From an uncultured Sulfurimonas sp. (GTDB taxonomy: Bacteria; Campylobacterota; Campylobacteria; Campylobacterales; Sulfurimonadaceae), in assembly GCF_963662755.1 (NCBI RefSeq), contig NZ_OY759725.1, positions 1,687,781-1,751,780 on the forward strand: a DNA stretch of 64,000 bases, given 5' to 3'. The notes under the pieces are model-generated. The model had not been told where the DNA came from and did not search any database. It worked only from the letters and a program-made list of their open reading frames with translations. This document shows, piece after piece, positions 19,101 to 27,437 of the stretch (its first letter is position 1; every line of letters starts with the position of its first letter). A program made the translations under genes and the position numbers.

Positions 19101-19745
19101 ATGAATTTATTATCAGCAAAAAATCTATCACATACTTTTGAATATGAATTATTTAATGATATCTCTATTGATTTAGAGGAAAAAGAATCAATCGCAATTA
19201 TAGGAATAAGCGGAAGTGGAAAATCAACACTGCTTCATATTCTCTCAACTCTTTTAAAACCTGACAATGGAACTATTAGTCTTTTTGGCGAAAATATATC
19301 TCTTATGAGTAAGAAAAAGTTAGCACAGATAAAGAGAGATTCTTTAGGTTTGGTATTTCAATCTCATTATCTTTTTAAAGGTTTTAGCGCAAAAGAAAAT
19401 CTTGAAGTAGCTGCAATGCTCTCTTTGCAAGAGATTGATGATGAAATACTAAAGAGATTAAATATTTTTGAAGTTATAAACCAAAAAGTTACAGAACTCT
19501 CAGGCGGTCAGCAACAAAGAGTCTCAATAGCTAGGGTTTTAACTAAACAGCCTCGAATTCTTTTTGTAGATGAACCTACAGGAAATTTAGATAAGACTAC
19601 AGCGAGTGAAGTTATGGATATATTTTTTGAATACATACAAACAAAGAGTGCTGGAATGGTTTTGGTTACTCATGATGAAGAGTTGGCATATAGATGCAAA
19701 AAAGTCTATAAATTGGAAAATAAAAAACTTATAATGCTAAAGTAA
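19101..19745 (+). CDS. ABC transporter ATP-binding protein (LolD-like)
   Basis: 214-residue ATPase with Walker A GISGSGKST (about 36-44), Q-loop VFQSHYLFKG, signature LSGGQQQR (about 133-140) and Walker B ILFVDEPTGNLD. This is the LolD/MacB-like subfamily, which energises lipoprotein release or similar MacB-type membrane components. No permease is adjacent, so the partner must be elsewhere. In Campylobacter an ABC ATPase occupies the same slot between tsf and fliR. The mRNA is predicted leaderless; fliR follows after ten bases. Confidence 0.85.
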   Translation: MNLLSAKNLSHTFEYELFNDISIDLEEKESIAIIGISGSGKSTLLHILSTLLKPDNGTISLFGENISLMSKKKLAQIKRDSLGLVFQSHYLFKGFSAKENLEVAAMLSLQEIDDEILKRLNIFEVINQKVTELSGGQQQRVSIARVLTKQPRILFVDEPTGNLDKTTASEVMDIFFEYIQTKSAGMVLVTHDEELAYRCKKVYKLENKKLIMLK

Positions 19746-19755
19746 AGGAAATATA

Positions 19756-20523
19756 GTGTTGTCTTGGGCAGAAATATTTAGTGATACTTATATAATAGGT
19801 TTTGTACTTCTATTTTTTCGTTTTGCAGCACTTTTTTTAGCAGCTCCAATATTTTCTCATAGCAATATTCCAACTACTATAAAAACTTCTATGGCATTTT
19901 TTTTTACGATAGTATTTTACTCTTCAATGCCACCATTGCAAATAGAGATAAATATAGCCACAATAACTCTTGCAATACTTAGTGAGTTATTATTTGGTTT
20001 GGCTATAGGTGTAGTTTTACTTTTAGCTTACAATGTTATTACTTTTGCAGGTGGTCAAATTTCATTTATGATGGGATTTTCAATGGCTAGTGCTATTGAT
20101 CCGCAAAGTGGTGTATCGATGCCTATTATTTCACAGTTTTTATCTCTTATGGGATTAATGATTCTTTTGGCAATAGATATGCATCATTGGCTTCTTATGT
20201 TTATAGATAGTTCACTTAGTGCTATTCCATTGGGTGGATTTTTAATGAGTGAAGATTTTTTTAACTACATAATTAAAGCAGCTTCAAATATGTTTGTAGT
20301 AGGTTTTATGATTGCTTTTCCAATAATTGCACTAACATTTTTGCAAGATATTATTTTTGGAATGCTTATGAAAACTATGCCTCAGTTTAATCTTTTAGTT
20401 ATTGGTTTTCCTATTAAAATAATGGTTGCGTTTATGGTTCTTATAGCAACTTTTAGTGCTACTATGTTGATTTTAAAGATGCAGATGCAAGAAGCTTTTA
20501 ACTATTTAGAGATGTTTTTTTAG
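19756..20523 (+). CDS. fliR: Flagellar export gate protein FliR
   Basis: Core membrane component of the flagellar type III export gate, 255 residues, with about six hydrophobic segments. Family features include RFAALFLAAPIFS near the N terminus, LLFGLAIGVVLLLAYNVITF and GGQISFMMGFSMASAIDPQ (about 97-115), and a C-terminal GFPIKIMVAFMVL. The start is GTG 19756 with AAAGGAA five bases upstream. It stands between the ABC ATPase and chePep, tying this cluster to the polar flagellum. Confidence 0.93.
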   Translation: MLSWAEIFSDTYIIGFVLLFFRFAALFLAAPIFSHSNIPTTIKTSMAFFFTIVFYSSMPPLQIEINIATITLAILSELLFGLAIGVVLLLAYNVITFAGGQISFMMGFSMASAIDPQSGVSMPIISQFLSLMGLMILLAIDMHHWLLMFIDSSLSAIPLGGFLMSEDFFNYIIKAASNMFVVGFMIAFPIIALTFLQDIIFGMLMKTMPQFNLLVIGFPIKIMVAFMVLIATFSATMLILKMQMQEAFNYLEMFF

Positions 20524-20569
20524 TTTTTTTTGCTACAATGATACAACTTATGCCCTTTAAGGAATAGAT

Positions 20570-22093
20570 GTGAATATATTACTTTTAAATGATAATCCAG
20601 TAGTTACAAAGTTAGTAACACTTAGCGCACAAAAAACTTCCGATGAACTTGATGTTGTAAATTCTGTTGAAGAGATTGAAGCAGGAACTTATGATTTGTT
20701 TGTTTTGGATGATACTTTGTACAGTGAAGAAGTTCTAAATGAAGTAAAACAAAAGATAAATTTTACTAAATCTTTATACGTATGTTCACGTGATGCTGAT
20801 GAGATTGAAAGTTTTACAGCCACTTTAAGAAAACCTTTTTTACCAACCGATTTAGTTGAGCTTTTTGTAACTTTAGAAAAAGAAGTAAATCTTAATTCAC
20901 AAAGCAGTGATAGTGATATGGAAGATGAAGAGTTGGATATTTCTGATTCATTAGAAGAAGTAGTAGATGATAGTGAATTATTAGAATTGGGCAATGAAAA
21001 TGAAATAGATGAGCTTGATGATTTAGAAGATTTAGAAGGCTTGGATGAAATTGAAGAGATTGAAGAAATTGATGATGAAGAGAGTTTAGAAGATTTGCAA
21101 GATCTTGATTCAGATTTTGATTTGGATATGGAAATTGATGAATTGTCTTTAGATGAAGATGAAGATTTAGATGATTTAAATGATATAGATTTAGCAGGCG
21201 ATAGTGTATTAGATAAAGATGAATTACAAGAAGTGCAAAACCTTTTAGATGAAACAGAAGCTCCAGAAACAGAGGAAGATGAAGATTTAGATGATATGGA
21301 TGAGTTAGAAGACATGGAGCTAGATGATTTAGATATAGATGATTTAGACTTAGACAACTTAGATAATTTGGATGACTTAGATATTGATAAATCACAAGAC
21401 ATAGAAGAAGATTCAGAAGAAGAAAACCTTGAGTTAGCAGATGATAAACTTAGTGATGAAGTTGTAGAAGTAGAAGAAGCCAAAGAAGCAGAAGTTGATG
21501 TCAATGAGATAGATGAAGATGATGAAGATGAAATTGAAAATCTTGAAAATTTAGAAGAAACAAACATTGAAGATTTAGGTAATGATTTAGACTTCTTAGA
21601 AGATGATTTATTGGCAGAAGAAGATATTCAAGAAGAAGAAACCGAAGAAGAAACTGATGAAGAGATTCAAGAAGAAGAAACTGAAGAAGAAGACTTAGAA
21701 GATGAGCTGAATATTGATGATATTAAAGATGAAGATTTAGAGAGTGAAATTGAAAATGCTGTTCTTGGACTTAGTGATGAAGATTTAGATACTGAAATAG
21801 ATGACGATGAACTTTTAGATATGGATGTAAGTGATATAGATGGTTTAGACTCACTAAGTGCTAGAGATATCAAGTTAGCAATAGGTGAAGAGTTTAGTGA
21901 AGAAGTAGTTGATGAGGCATCAAAATCAGAAATTTCGCAAGAACTTTCAGATTTGCAAGATAAACAAATAACGCCAGACAACGAAGGTGTAGAAGCACTT
22001 AAAAAATTATTAGCAGCCTTATCAAACGAAGATGTAGCAGCATCTATGAAGGGTATGAAGATAAATATCAATATAACATTAGGTGAAAAGTAG
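20570..22093 (+). CDS. chePep: ChePep-like chemotaxis regulator, acidic, receiver-like
   Basis: 507 residues. Residues 1-110 look like a response-regulator receiver domain: acidic pocket D8, phosphoacceptor candidates D47/D48 in LFVLDDTLY, and K88 in LRKPF. Residues about 115-430 are almost entirely Asp/Glu/Leu with degenerate repeats of the type DLDDLD and EEETEEE. The last 70 residues form a conserved-looking helical end (EGVEALKKLLAALSNEDVAA). This is the architecture and gene position (before gmk-tatA-argS) of Helicobacter HP0322 ChePep and Campylobacter Cj1178c, polar proteins needed for chemotactic control of rotation. The start is GTG 20570 after AAGGAA. The gene-order match makes the call firm; whether D47 is phosphorylated is unknown. 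Confidence 0.85.
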   Translation: MNILLLNDNPVVTKLVTLSAQKTSDELDVVNSVEEIEAGTYDLFVLDDTLYSEEVLNEVKQKINFTKSLYVCSRDADEIESFTATLRKPFLPTDLVELFVTLEKEVNLNSQSSDSDMEDEELDISDSLEEVVDDSELLELGNENEIDELDDLEDLEGLDEIEEIEEIDDEESLEDLQDLDSDFDLDMEIDELSLDEDEDLDDLNDIDLAGDSVLDKDELQEVQNLLDETEAPETEEDEDLDDMDELEDMELDDLDIDDLDLDNLDNLDDLDIDKSQDIEEDSEEENLELADDKLSDEVVEVEEAKEAEVDVNEIDEDDEDEIENLENLEETNIEDLGNDLDFLEDDLLAEEDIQEEETEEETDEEIQEEETEEEDLEDELNIDDIKDEDLESEIENAVLGLSDEDLDTEIDDDELLDMDVSDIDGLDSLSARDIKLAIGEEFSEEVVDEASKSEISQELSDLQDKQITPDNEGVEALKKLLAALSNEDVAASMKGMKININITLGEK

Positions 22094-22716
22094 TGAATAA
22101 AAGTGGAGCAGTTTTAGTTCTCTCAGGACCGAGCGGTGCAGGAAAAAGTTCTTTATTAAATGAGATTATTGATGATATTGGAGAGTGTTATTTTTCCATA
22201 TCTACAACGACTCGTCCTATAAGAAAGGGAGAAAAAGAGGGTATTCACTATCATTATGTGAGTGAAGAAGAGTTTAAGCAAGATATAGCTGATAATAATT
22301 TTTTAGAATACGCTCTTGTTCATGGAAATTATTATGGTACATCCATAAAACCTGTTCGTGAAGCTTTAAAAGCAGGTAAACTTGTTCTTTTTGATATAGA
22401 TGTACAAGGAAATACGGCAGTAAATAATAGACTTGGAGATATAACGACTTCAGTGTTTATCTCTCCTCCAACACTCTCGGAGCTAAAAAAAAGATTAGCA
22501 GGACGCTCTACGGATTCACAAGAAGTTATGGATTCTCGTTTAAAAATGGCTAAAAGAGAGATACAAAGAGTTAGCGAATACGACTTTTTAATCATAAATG
22601 ATGATCTTAAAAAAGCAGCCGAAATACTAAGACAAATAGCTATAACTGCAAGAATGAAGAGTTCTCTAAACGAAGTTAATGAATTTGTACAAAAGTGGGA
22701 AGATATAGAACAATAG
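22093..22716 (+). CDS. gmk: Guanylate kinase
   Basis: Phosphorylates GMP to GDP. 207 residues, normal. P-loop LSGPSGAGKSS at about 10-20; GMP-binding block STTTRPIRKGEKEGIHYHYV (about 37-56) and FLEYALVHGNYYGT (about 74-87). GTG start at 22093 shares one base with the chePep stop, so translation is coupled. A short hairpin-rich gap of 84 bases separates it from tatA. Confidence 0.97.
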   Translation: MNKSGAVLVLSGPSGAGKSSLLNEIIDDIGECYFSISTTTRPIRKGEKEGIHYHYVSEEEFKQDIADNNFLEYALVHGNYYGTSIKPVREALKAGKLVLFDIDVQGNTAVNNRLGDITTSVFISPPTLSELKKRLAGRSTDSQEVMDSRLKMAKREIQRVSEYDFLIINDDLKKAAEILRQIAITARMKSSLNEVNEFVQKWEDIEQ

Positions 22717-22800
22717 TTATATCTTACTAAGAGTGATAAGAGTATTTACAGCAAACAGTAGATATACTCTCAAATTAATTTTATAAAAAAAAGGAATACT

Positions 22801-23037
22801 ATGGGAATGCCTGGTGGACAAGAATTATTAATAATATTAGCAATCGTAGTTTTATTATTTGGAGCAAAAAAAATACCTGAACTTGCTAAGGGTCTTGGAA
22901 AAGGAATCAAAAACTTTAAATCTGAGATGAAAGAGAGTGATGAAGTAGAAGTTGCATCTTCTGAAGCTCCTAAAAAAGTAGAAGACGCACAAGAAGTTGC
23001 ATCTTCTGAAGCTCCAAAAAACACAACACAAGCATAA
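22801..23037 (+). CDS. tatA: Twin-arginine translocase subunit TatA
   Basis: 78-residue protein: periplasmic MGMPGGQEL, one membrane helix ([18 protein letters not shown]), then an amphipathic helix with the hallmark [17 protein letters not shown]. It forms the translocation pore for folded Tat substrates. The unstructured tail holds a duplicated segment, EVASSEAPK, from a 23-base direct repeat (22948-22970 and 22993-23015). It precedes argS by three bases, as in Campylobacter and Helicobacter. Confidence 0.95.
   Translation: MGMPGGQELLIILAIVVLLFGAKKIPELAKGLGKGIKNFKSEMKESDEVEVASSEAPKKVEDAQEVASSEAPKNTTQA
22948..23015 (+). repeat. 23-base direct repeat in tatA tail
   Basis: Two identical 23-base copies, 22948-22970 and 22993-23015, are 45 bases apart and in frame. 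They encode two EVASSEAP units of the cytoplasmic TatA tail. Slippage could expand or contract them without disturbing the frame. Confidence 0.7.
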
Positions 23038-23040
23038 TAA

Positions 23041-24636
23041 TTGAAACAACGTGTATCGGCGCTTTTGCGCGAAAAGTTTGGTCGTGAAGTTGTTTTAGAA
23101 AAACCAAAAGATAGAACTTTTGGTCATTTTGCTACTCCAATAGCTTTTTCTTTAGCTAAAGAACTTAGGAAATCTCCTATGGTTATAGCTGAAGATTTAG
23201 CATCTTCATTTAGTGAATCAGAAATATTTTCTAGTGTTGAATCAGTTAAAGGCTACTTGAATTTTCGTCTTAGTGAAAACTTTTTAAGTGAGTATGGAGA
23301 TTGGGCTCTGCAAAATCAAAATGAATTTGGCAAACAAGACAAAAAAAGTAAAATTCTTTTAGAGTTTGTTAGTGCAAATCCTACTGGTCCACTTCACATA
23401 GGTCATGCTCGTGGTGCAGTTTATGGTGATACTCTCTACAGACTTGCAAAGCATCTAGGTTATGATATTACAGCTGAGTACTATGTAAATGATGCTGGTA
23501 ATCAAATAGACTTACTTGGTCTTTCAATTGCTCTTTATGCTCGTGAAAACATACTAAATGAAGATGTTGAGTATCCTGAGAGTTATTACCGTGGTGAGTA
23601 CTTAGAAGGTCTTGCAAATGGTGCAATAGAGAAGTTTGGTAAAGAGATTTTTAGTGATGAATCTCGTTATAAAGAGCTTGCATTATGGGCTAAAGATGGC
23701 GTGATGGAGATTATAGTAAAGTCTTTAGCGGACACTAACATCCATTTTGATACTTTTGTAAATGAATCATCACTTTATGATGACTGGAATAGAGTCATGC
23801 AGAAGATGGGCGATGGCATCTATAAAAAAGATGATAAAGTTTGGATAGCATCTGAGGCAAAGGGCGATGACAATGATAGAGTTGTTGTTCGTGAAGATGG
23901 TCGTGCTACTTATCTTGCAGGAGATATAGTTTATCATAATCAAAAGTTTGAACGTGGATATGAACATTATATCAATATTTGGGGAGCTGATCATCATGGT
24001 TACATACCAAGAGTTAATGCTGCTATAGAATATTTGGGTTATGATTCAACTAAACTAGAAACTTTGCTTTCTCAAATGGTAAGCTTGTTAAAAGATGGCG
24101 AACCTTACAAGATGAGTAAGAGAGCCGGCAATGTTATTTTAATGAGTGATATTGTTGAAGAAATTGGCTCAGATGCATTAAGATTTATCTTTGCATCTAA
24201 GAAGAGTGATACTGCTTTGGAGTTTGACCTCTCTGAGTTTAAGAAGCAAGATAGCTCAAATCCTATTTTTTATATACAATATGCACACGCTAGAATTCAA
24301 ACTATTGTCTCAAAAAGTAATTTTTCTAAAGAAGAAATTATCTCTTCTTCATTAAAAGGAATTGGTGAAAATGCTGATAGTCTTCTTTTTGATGCATTAT
24401 TACTCCCTGAAGTTATTGAAGATGCTTTTAGTTCACGACAAGTTCAAAAATTAACAGATTATTTAAAAACATTAGCAGCTTCACTTCATAAGTTTTACTA
24501 CGATTGTAGAATTATAGGAAGTGATGATGAAGCAAAACTTCTAAAGCTTTTACTAATGGTAGCACTATCACTAAAGACTGGTTTAGGACTTTTAGGTATA
24601 GAAGCTAAAGATAGAATGGTTAAAGAAGAAGATTAG
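23041..24636 (+). CDS. argS: Arginine--tRNA ligase
   Basis: Class I aminoacyl-tRNA synthetase of 531 residues. The HIGH motif lies in GPLHIGHARGAVYGD (about 117-131) and a KMSK-like loop in YKMSKRAGNVI (about 355-365). The C-terminal helical anticodon-binding domain follows from about 410. The start is TTG 23041, three bases after the tatA stop. The 3' end overlaps the convergent L,D-transpeptidase gene by 17 bases. Confidence 0.97.
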   Translation: MKQRVSALLREKFGREVVLEKPKDRTFGHFATPIAFSLAKELRKSPMVIAEDLASSFSESEIFSSVESVKGYLNFRLSENFLSEYGDWALQNQNEFGKQDKKSKILLEFVSANPTGPLHIGHARGAVYGDTLYRLAKHLGYDITAEYYVNDAGNQIDLLGLSIALYARENILNEDVEYPESYYRGEYLEGLANGAIEKFGKEIFSDESRYKELALWAKDGVMEIIVKSLADTNIHFDTFVNESSLYDDWNRVMQKMGDGIYKKDDKVWIASEAKGDDNDRVVVREDGRATYLAGDIVYHNQKFERGYEHYINIWGADHHGYIPRVNAAIEYLGYDSTKLETLLSQMVSLLKDGEPYKMSKRAGNVILMSDIVEEIGSDALRFIFASKKSDTALEFDLSEFKKQDSSNPIFYIQYAHARIQTIVSKSNFSKEEIISSSLKGIGENADSLLFDALLLPEVIEDAFSSRQVQKLTDYLKTLAASLHKFYYDCRIIGSDDEAKLLKLLLMVALSLKTGLGLLGIEAKDRMVKEED

Positions 24637-25300
24637 GATAAAGTTTTTTTATTTCATCCAAAGAACTTTTAGGAATTTGAATTAAGATGGGATTTTTACT
24701 CCCATCTAGCCATGAATTTATCTTTCTCATTTCATCCAAACTCATTGAAGTACATCCAGCTGTAGAAGAATCTTTTGATTTTTGTACATGTAAAAATATA
24801 CATGATCCAGCTTGTTTTATCTGTTTTTTATTATGAAGAACAACTACGCCTAGTTTATACTGAGAATCTTCTCTTTGCATCTGCTCGAAACTTTTTGGTT
24901 TTGAAGAGGGCATATTGATGATTTTATTGTAGTCTTTTGAGTCAGAGTCATCAACACAAATCAAATCTTTGGATAAATGAATATAATTTAATTTGAAATT
25001 TTCCTTATTTGCATAACCAAAAGTAGATGTTAGTTTAAAGATTCCAGCAGGCGCTTTTTTATCTCCTTCTTTTTTAATAGGTTCACTCTTTTTTTGTGTT
25101 AATTTTATCTCTCCAATCCCCCAGCCTAAGCCATTCGCTCCTATGTTTACCAAAATAGTATTTGCTATTTTTTTACCATTTTCATAAAGTGTTAATTTTG
25201 CTTTTGAAGAGTTAAAGTCTTCACTAACAACTAAAATTATTTGTTGTGAAGAGTAAAGTAAATTTTGTAAAATAATTAAAATTAAGAAAGTTTTTATCAT
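24620..25300 (-). CDS. L,D-transpeptidase (YkuD) family exported protein
   Basis: About 226 residues with a signal peptide (MIKTFLILIILQNLLYSSQQ). A YkuD catalytic domain ends in a histidine (FLHVQ, about residue 171) followed 12 residues later by the nucleophile in TAGCTSMS (Cys about 183). Earlier the block KKAPAGIFKLTSTFGY is typical of the secreted ErfK/YkuD branch. Such enzymes cross-link or trim peptidoglycan stem peptides in the periplasm; campylobacterotal YkuD proteins can act as carboxypeptidases shaping cells, so activity is open. I use ATG 25300; TTG 25321 would add seven residues before the signal peptide. No clear ribosome-binding site is seen for either start. Confidence 0.82.
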   Translation of the reverse strand: MIKTFLILIILQNLLYSSQQIILVVSEDFNSSKAKLTLYENGKKIANTILVNIGANGLGWGIGEIKLTQKKSEPIKKEGDKKAPAGIFKLTSTFGYANKENFKLNYIHLSKDLICVDDSDSKDYNKIINMPSSKPKSFEQMQREDSQYKLGVVVLHNKKQIKQAGSCIFLHVQKSKDSSTAGCTSMSLDEMRKINSWLDGSKNPILIQIPKSSLDEIKKLYPNLLL

Positions 25301-25353
25301 AATGTATGGTACTATTACCAATATATGAATTTAATTAATTTTTGGAAAAGACT

Positions 25354-25977
25354 ATGAGTATAACAATAAGAAAAGCTTTAAGCCAAGACGCTTCTTTTTT
25401 AGCACAGATGATACTAAAAAGTTCACGTGCTCAAAAGCGTATAGGTATATTTGATATTATGTTTGGATGCAAAGGTGAAGCAGACACTTTAAATAATATA
25501 GAAAAATTAACAACTACTACTGCAAAAAACCAGTGTCATTTTAGTAATTTTTTAATAGCAGAAATAGATGGAGATAGAGTTGGCTCTCTTTGTAGCTATG
25601 AGCCTAGAATTTCTACAAGAGAGATATTTTTAGAAGCATTACAAGAGATTGGTCATGGTGAGTATGAGCAAGATTTTTTAGATATTATTGATTCTTGTGA
25701 TTTCAAACTAAACAAAAGAACTTTAATTTTTGACTTTATGGAAGAAGTTGAGGGTTATATGGATGTTGGAATTTTAAAAGCTTTGATGCAAAAGAGTCTT
25801 CTTAGTGCAAGGCTAAAAGGTTATAGAATTGCTCAGACTATTGTTGAGATAGGTTCTTTAGAAACGCTTCTTTACTATAAAAAATTAGGTTTTAAAGAAG
25901 TACAACAAATAGAGTGTGATTTATACAAAGAAAAATTTGGTAGAGCAGGTTTGGTACTCTTAACATATGAGTTTTAG
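25354..25977 (+). CDS. GNAT-like N-acetyltransferase
   Basis: 207 residues. The N terminus (MSITIRKALSQDASFLAQMI) is the beta1-alpha1 start of a GNAT fold. FLIAEIDGDRVGSLCSYEP (about 68-86) corresponds to beta-strands before the acetyl-CoA site, and the C-terminal TLLYYKKLGFKEVQQIEC is the usual end motif. The acetyl-CoA pyrophosphate loop is poorly conserved (LLSARLKGYRIAQTIVEIGS), so activity is uncertain. The start is ATG 25354 with GGAAA upstream. The substrate is unknown. It is immediately followed by the antiporter gene with an abnormal start. Confidence 0.65.
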   Translation: MSITIRKALSQDASFLAQMILKSSRAQKRIGIFDIMFGCKGEADTLNNIEKLTTTTAKNQCHFSNFLIAEIDGDRVGSLCSYEPRISTREIFLEALQEIGHGEYEQDFLDIIDSCDFKLNKRTLIFDFMEEVEGYMDVGILKALMQKSLLSARLKGYRIAQTIVEIGSLETLLYYKKLGFKEVQQIECDLYKEKFGRAGLVLLTYEF

Positions 25978-25979
25978 TC

Positions 25980-27356
25980 ATAGAGACTTCAATTTTATCA
26001 ATTTTACCATCTCTTCTTGCCATCGTTCTCGCACTTTACACTAGAAGTGTTTTACTTTCACTTTTTAGTGGCATTGTTTTGGGTATTTTCATACTAAATG
26101 GTTTTGCACTACTAACATCTTTAGAAGCTATTTTTTCTCTCTTTGTCTCTCTTTTATCTCAAGCTTGGATAGTTAAGACTTTAGGTTTTGCCATATTTGT
26201 TGGAAGTATAATTGCACTTATAGAAAAAAGTGGCGGAGTTGATGGGTTTATTGAGTTTATGCAAAATAAAACAAAACTTATTCGTTCTGCTAGGTCTTCT
26301 CTTCTTTTAAGTTATGCTATAGGTGTACTTATCTTTATAGAGTCATCTATTACAGCTTTGATTGCTGGAGCGGTTGGAAGACCATTTTGTCATAAATACA
26401 AAGTTCCAAGTGCTAAACTTGCTTTTGTTTGTGACTCTACTTCAGCACCTATTAGTTCACTTTTAATATTAAATGGTTGGGGAGCACTTCTTTTAGGTCT
26501 TATTTCAACACAGATAGAACAAGGTGTTGTAAAAGCGGATGCGATAGGATTATTGCTAGATGCAGTACTCTATAACTTCTATGCTATGAGCGCTTTAGGA
26601 GTCACATTTTTAGCTATTTGGTTTAACATAGACATAGGCTCTATGAAATACAGCACATACAAAGCACCCAAAAATCAAGAAGTATTTTTAAAACCTCAAA
26701 GTATGTACTATATGTTGTTTCCGATTTTGTTGATGGTTGTATTTGTTTTTATTTATCTATATGCTACTGGTGATGGAAATATACTCAAAGGAAGCGGTTC
26801 AAGTGCAATTTTTTATACTGTTTTAACAACTTTGATTTTTACTCTTTTTTATTATGTTTATACAAAAAATATGACATTAAAAACATGGAGTTTAACTACT
26901 CTAAGAGGTGCAAAAAAGTTATTTCCAATTGCTATGATATTGCTGTTTGCTTTTGCTATAGGTGAAGTTACAAGCGAGTTAAAAACAGGAGAATATTTGG
27001 CTTCACTAGCAAGTAAAAATCTTAGCATCTACCTCTTAGCATCTGTTATATTTTTGCTTAGTTCTCTTATGTCTTTTTCAACTGGAACAAGTTGGGGTAC
27101 ATTTAGTATTATGATACCTATTGCAGTTCCAATGGCAGTAGCTGTAGACGCTGATGTTGCACTTTGTATTGGTGCTGTAATATCTGGTGGAATTTTTGGT
27201 GATCATTGCTCACCTATTTCTGATACAACCATTATCTCATCTATGGCTAGCGAGTGTGAAGTGGTAGAACATGTTCAAACACAACTCCCTTATGCTCTTA
27301 TAAGTGGAGTTATTGCACTTATTATGTTTTTTCTTTTTTCTTTAATGCAAAGTTAA
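25980..27356 (+). CDS. NhaC-type Na+/H+ antiporter (start codon abnormal)
   Basis: Polytopic antiporter of about 459 residues. The C-terminal block IFGDHCSPISDTTIISSMA and the preceding SFSTGTSWGTFSIMIPIAVP are hallmarks of the NhaC-like family. The first standard start codon is TTG 26079, but it lies inside the first membrane region. The frame is open upstream to 25971 and the translation there (SILPSLLAIVLALYTRSVLL) is a convincing N-terminal helix. No ATG, GTG or TTG occurs in that stretch, so I begin at ATA 25980 as a placeholder. A non-canonical start, or a one-base indel near 25976 that would connect ATG 25967 to this frame, are both possible. Confidence 0.75.
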   Translation: METSILSILPSLLAIVLALYTRSVLLSLFSGIVLGIFILNGFALLTSLEAIFSLFVSLLSQAWIVKTLGFAIFVGSIIALIEKSGGVDGFIEFMQNKTKLIRSARSSLLLSYAIGVLIFIESSITALIAGAVGRPFCHKYKVPSAKLAFVCDSTSAPISSLLILNGWGALLLGLISTQIEQGVVKADAIGLLLDAVLYNFYAMSALGVTFLAIWFNIDIGSMKYSTYKAPKNQEVFLKPQSMYYMLFPILLMVVFVFIYLYATGDGNILKGSGSSAIFYTVLTTLIFTLFYYVYTKNMTLKTWSLTTLRGAKKLFPIAMILLFAFAIGEVTSELKTGEYLASLASKNLSIYLLASVIFLLSSLMSFSTGTSWGTFSIMIPIAVPMAVAVDADVALCIGAVISGGIFGDHCSPISDTTIISSMASECEVVEHVQTQLPYALISGVIALIMFFLFSLMQS

Positions 27357-27437
27357 TAATTATTAAAAATTTAAAGTGATACAATGTTTTTAAGGTATTA
27401 ACTTTTGTTAATAAATATATTGTTAAAAGGTGTAGAA

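Noticed and set aside
20689..21567. Long serine-rich minus-strand reading frames opposite chePep
   Set aside because: They are the antisense of the Asp/Glu codons (GAT/GAA read as Ser/Phe/Leu codons); low complexity and no start context.
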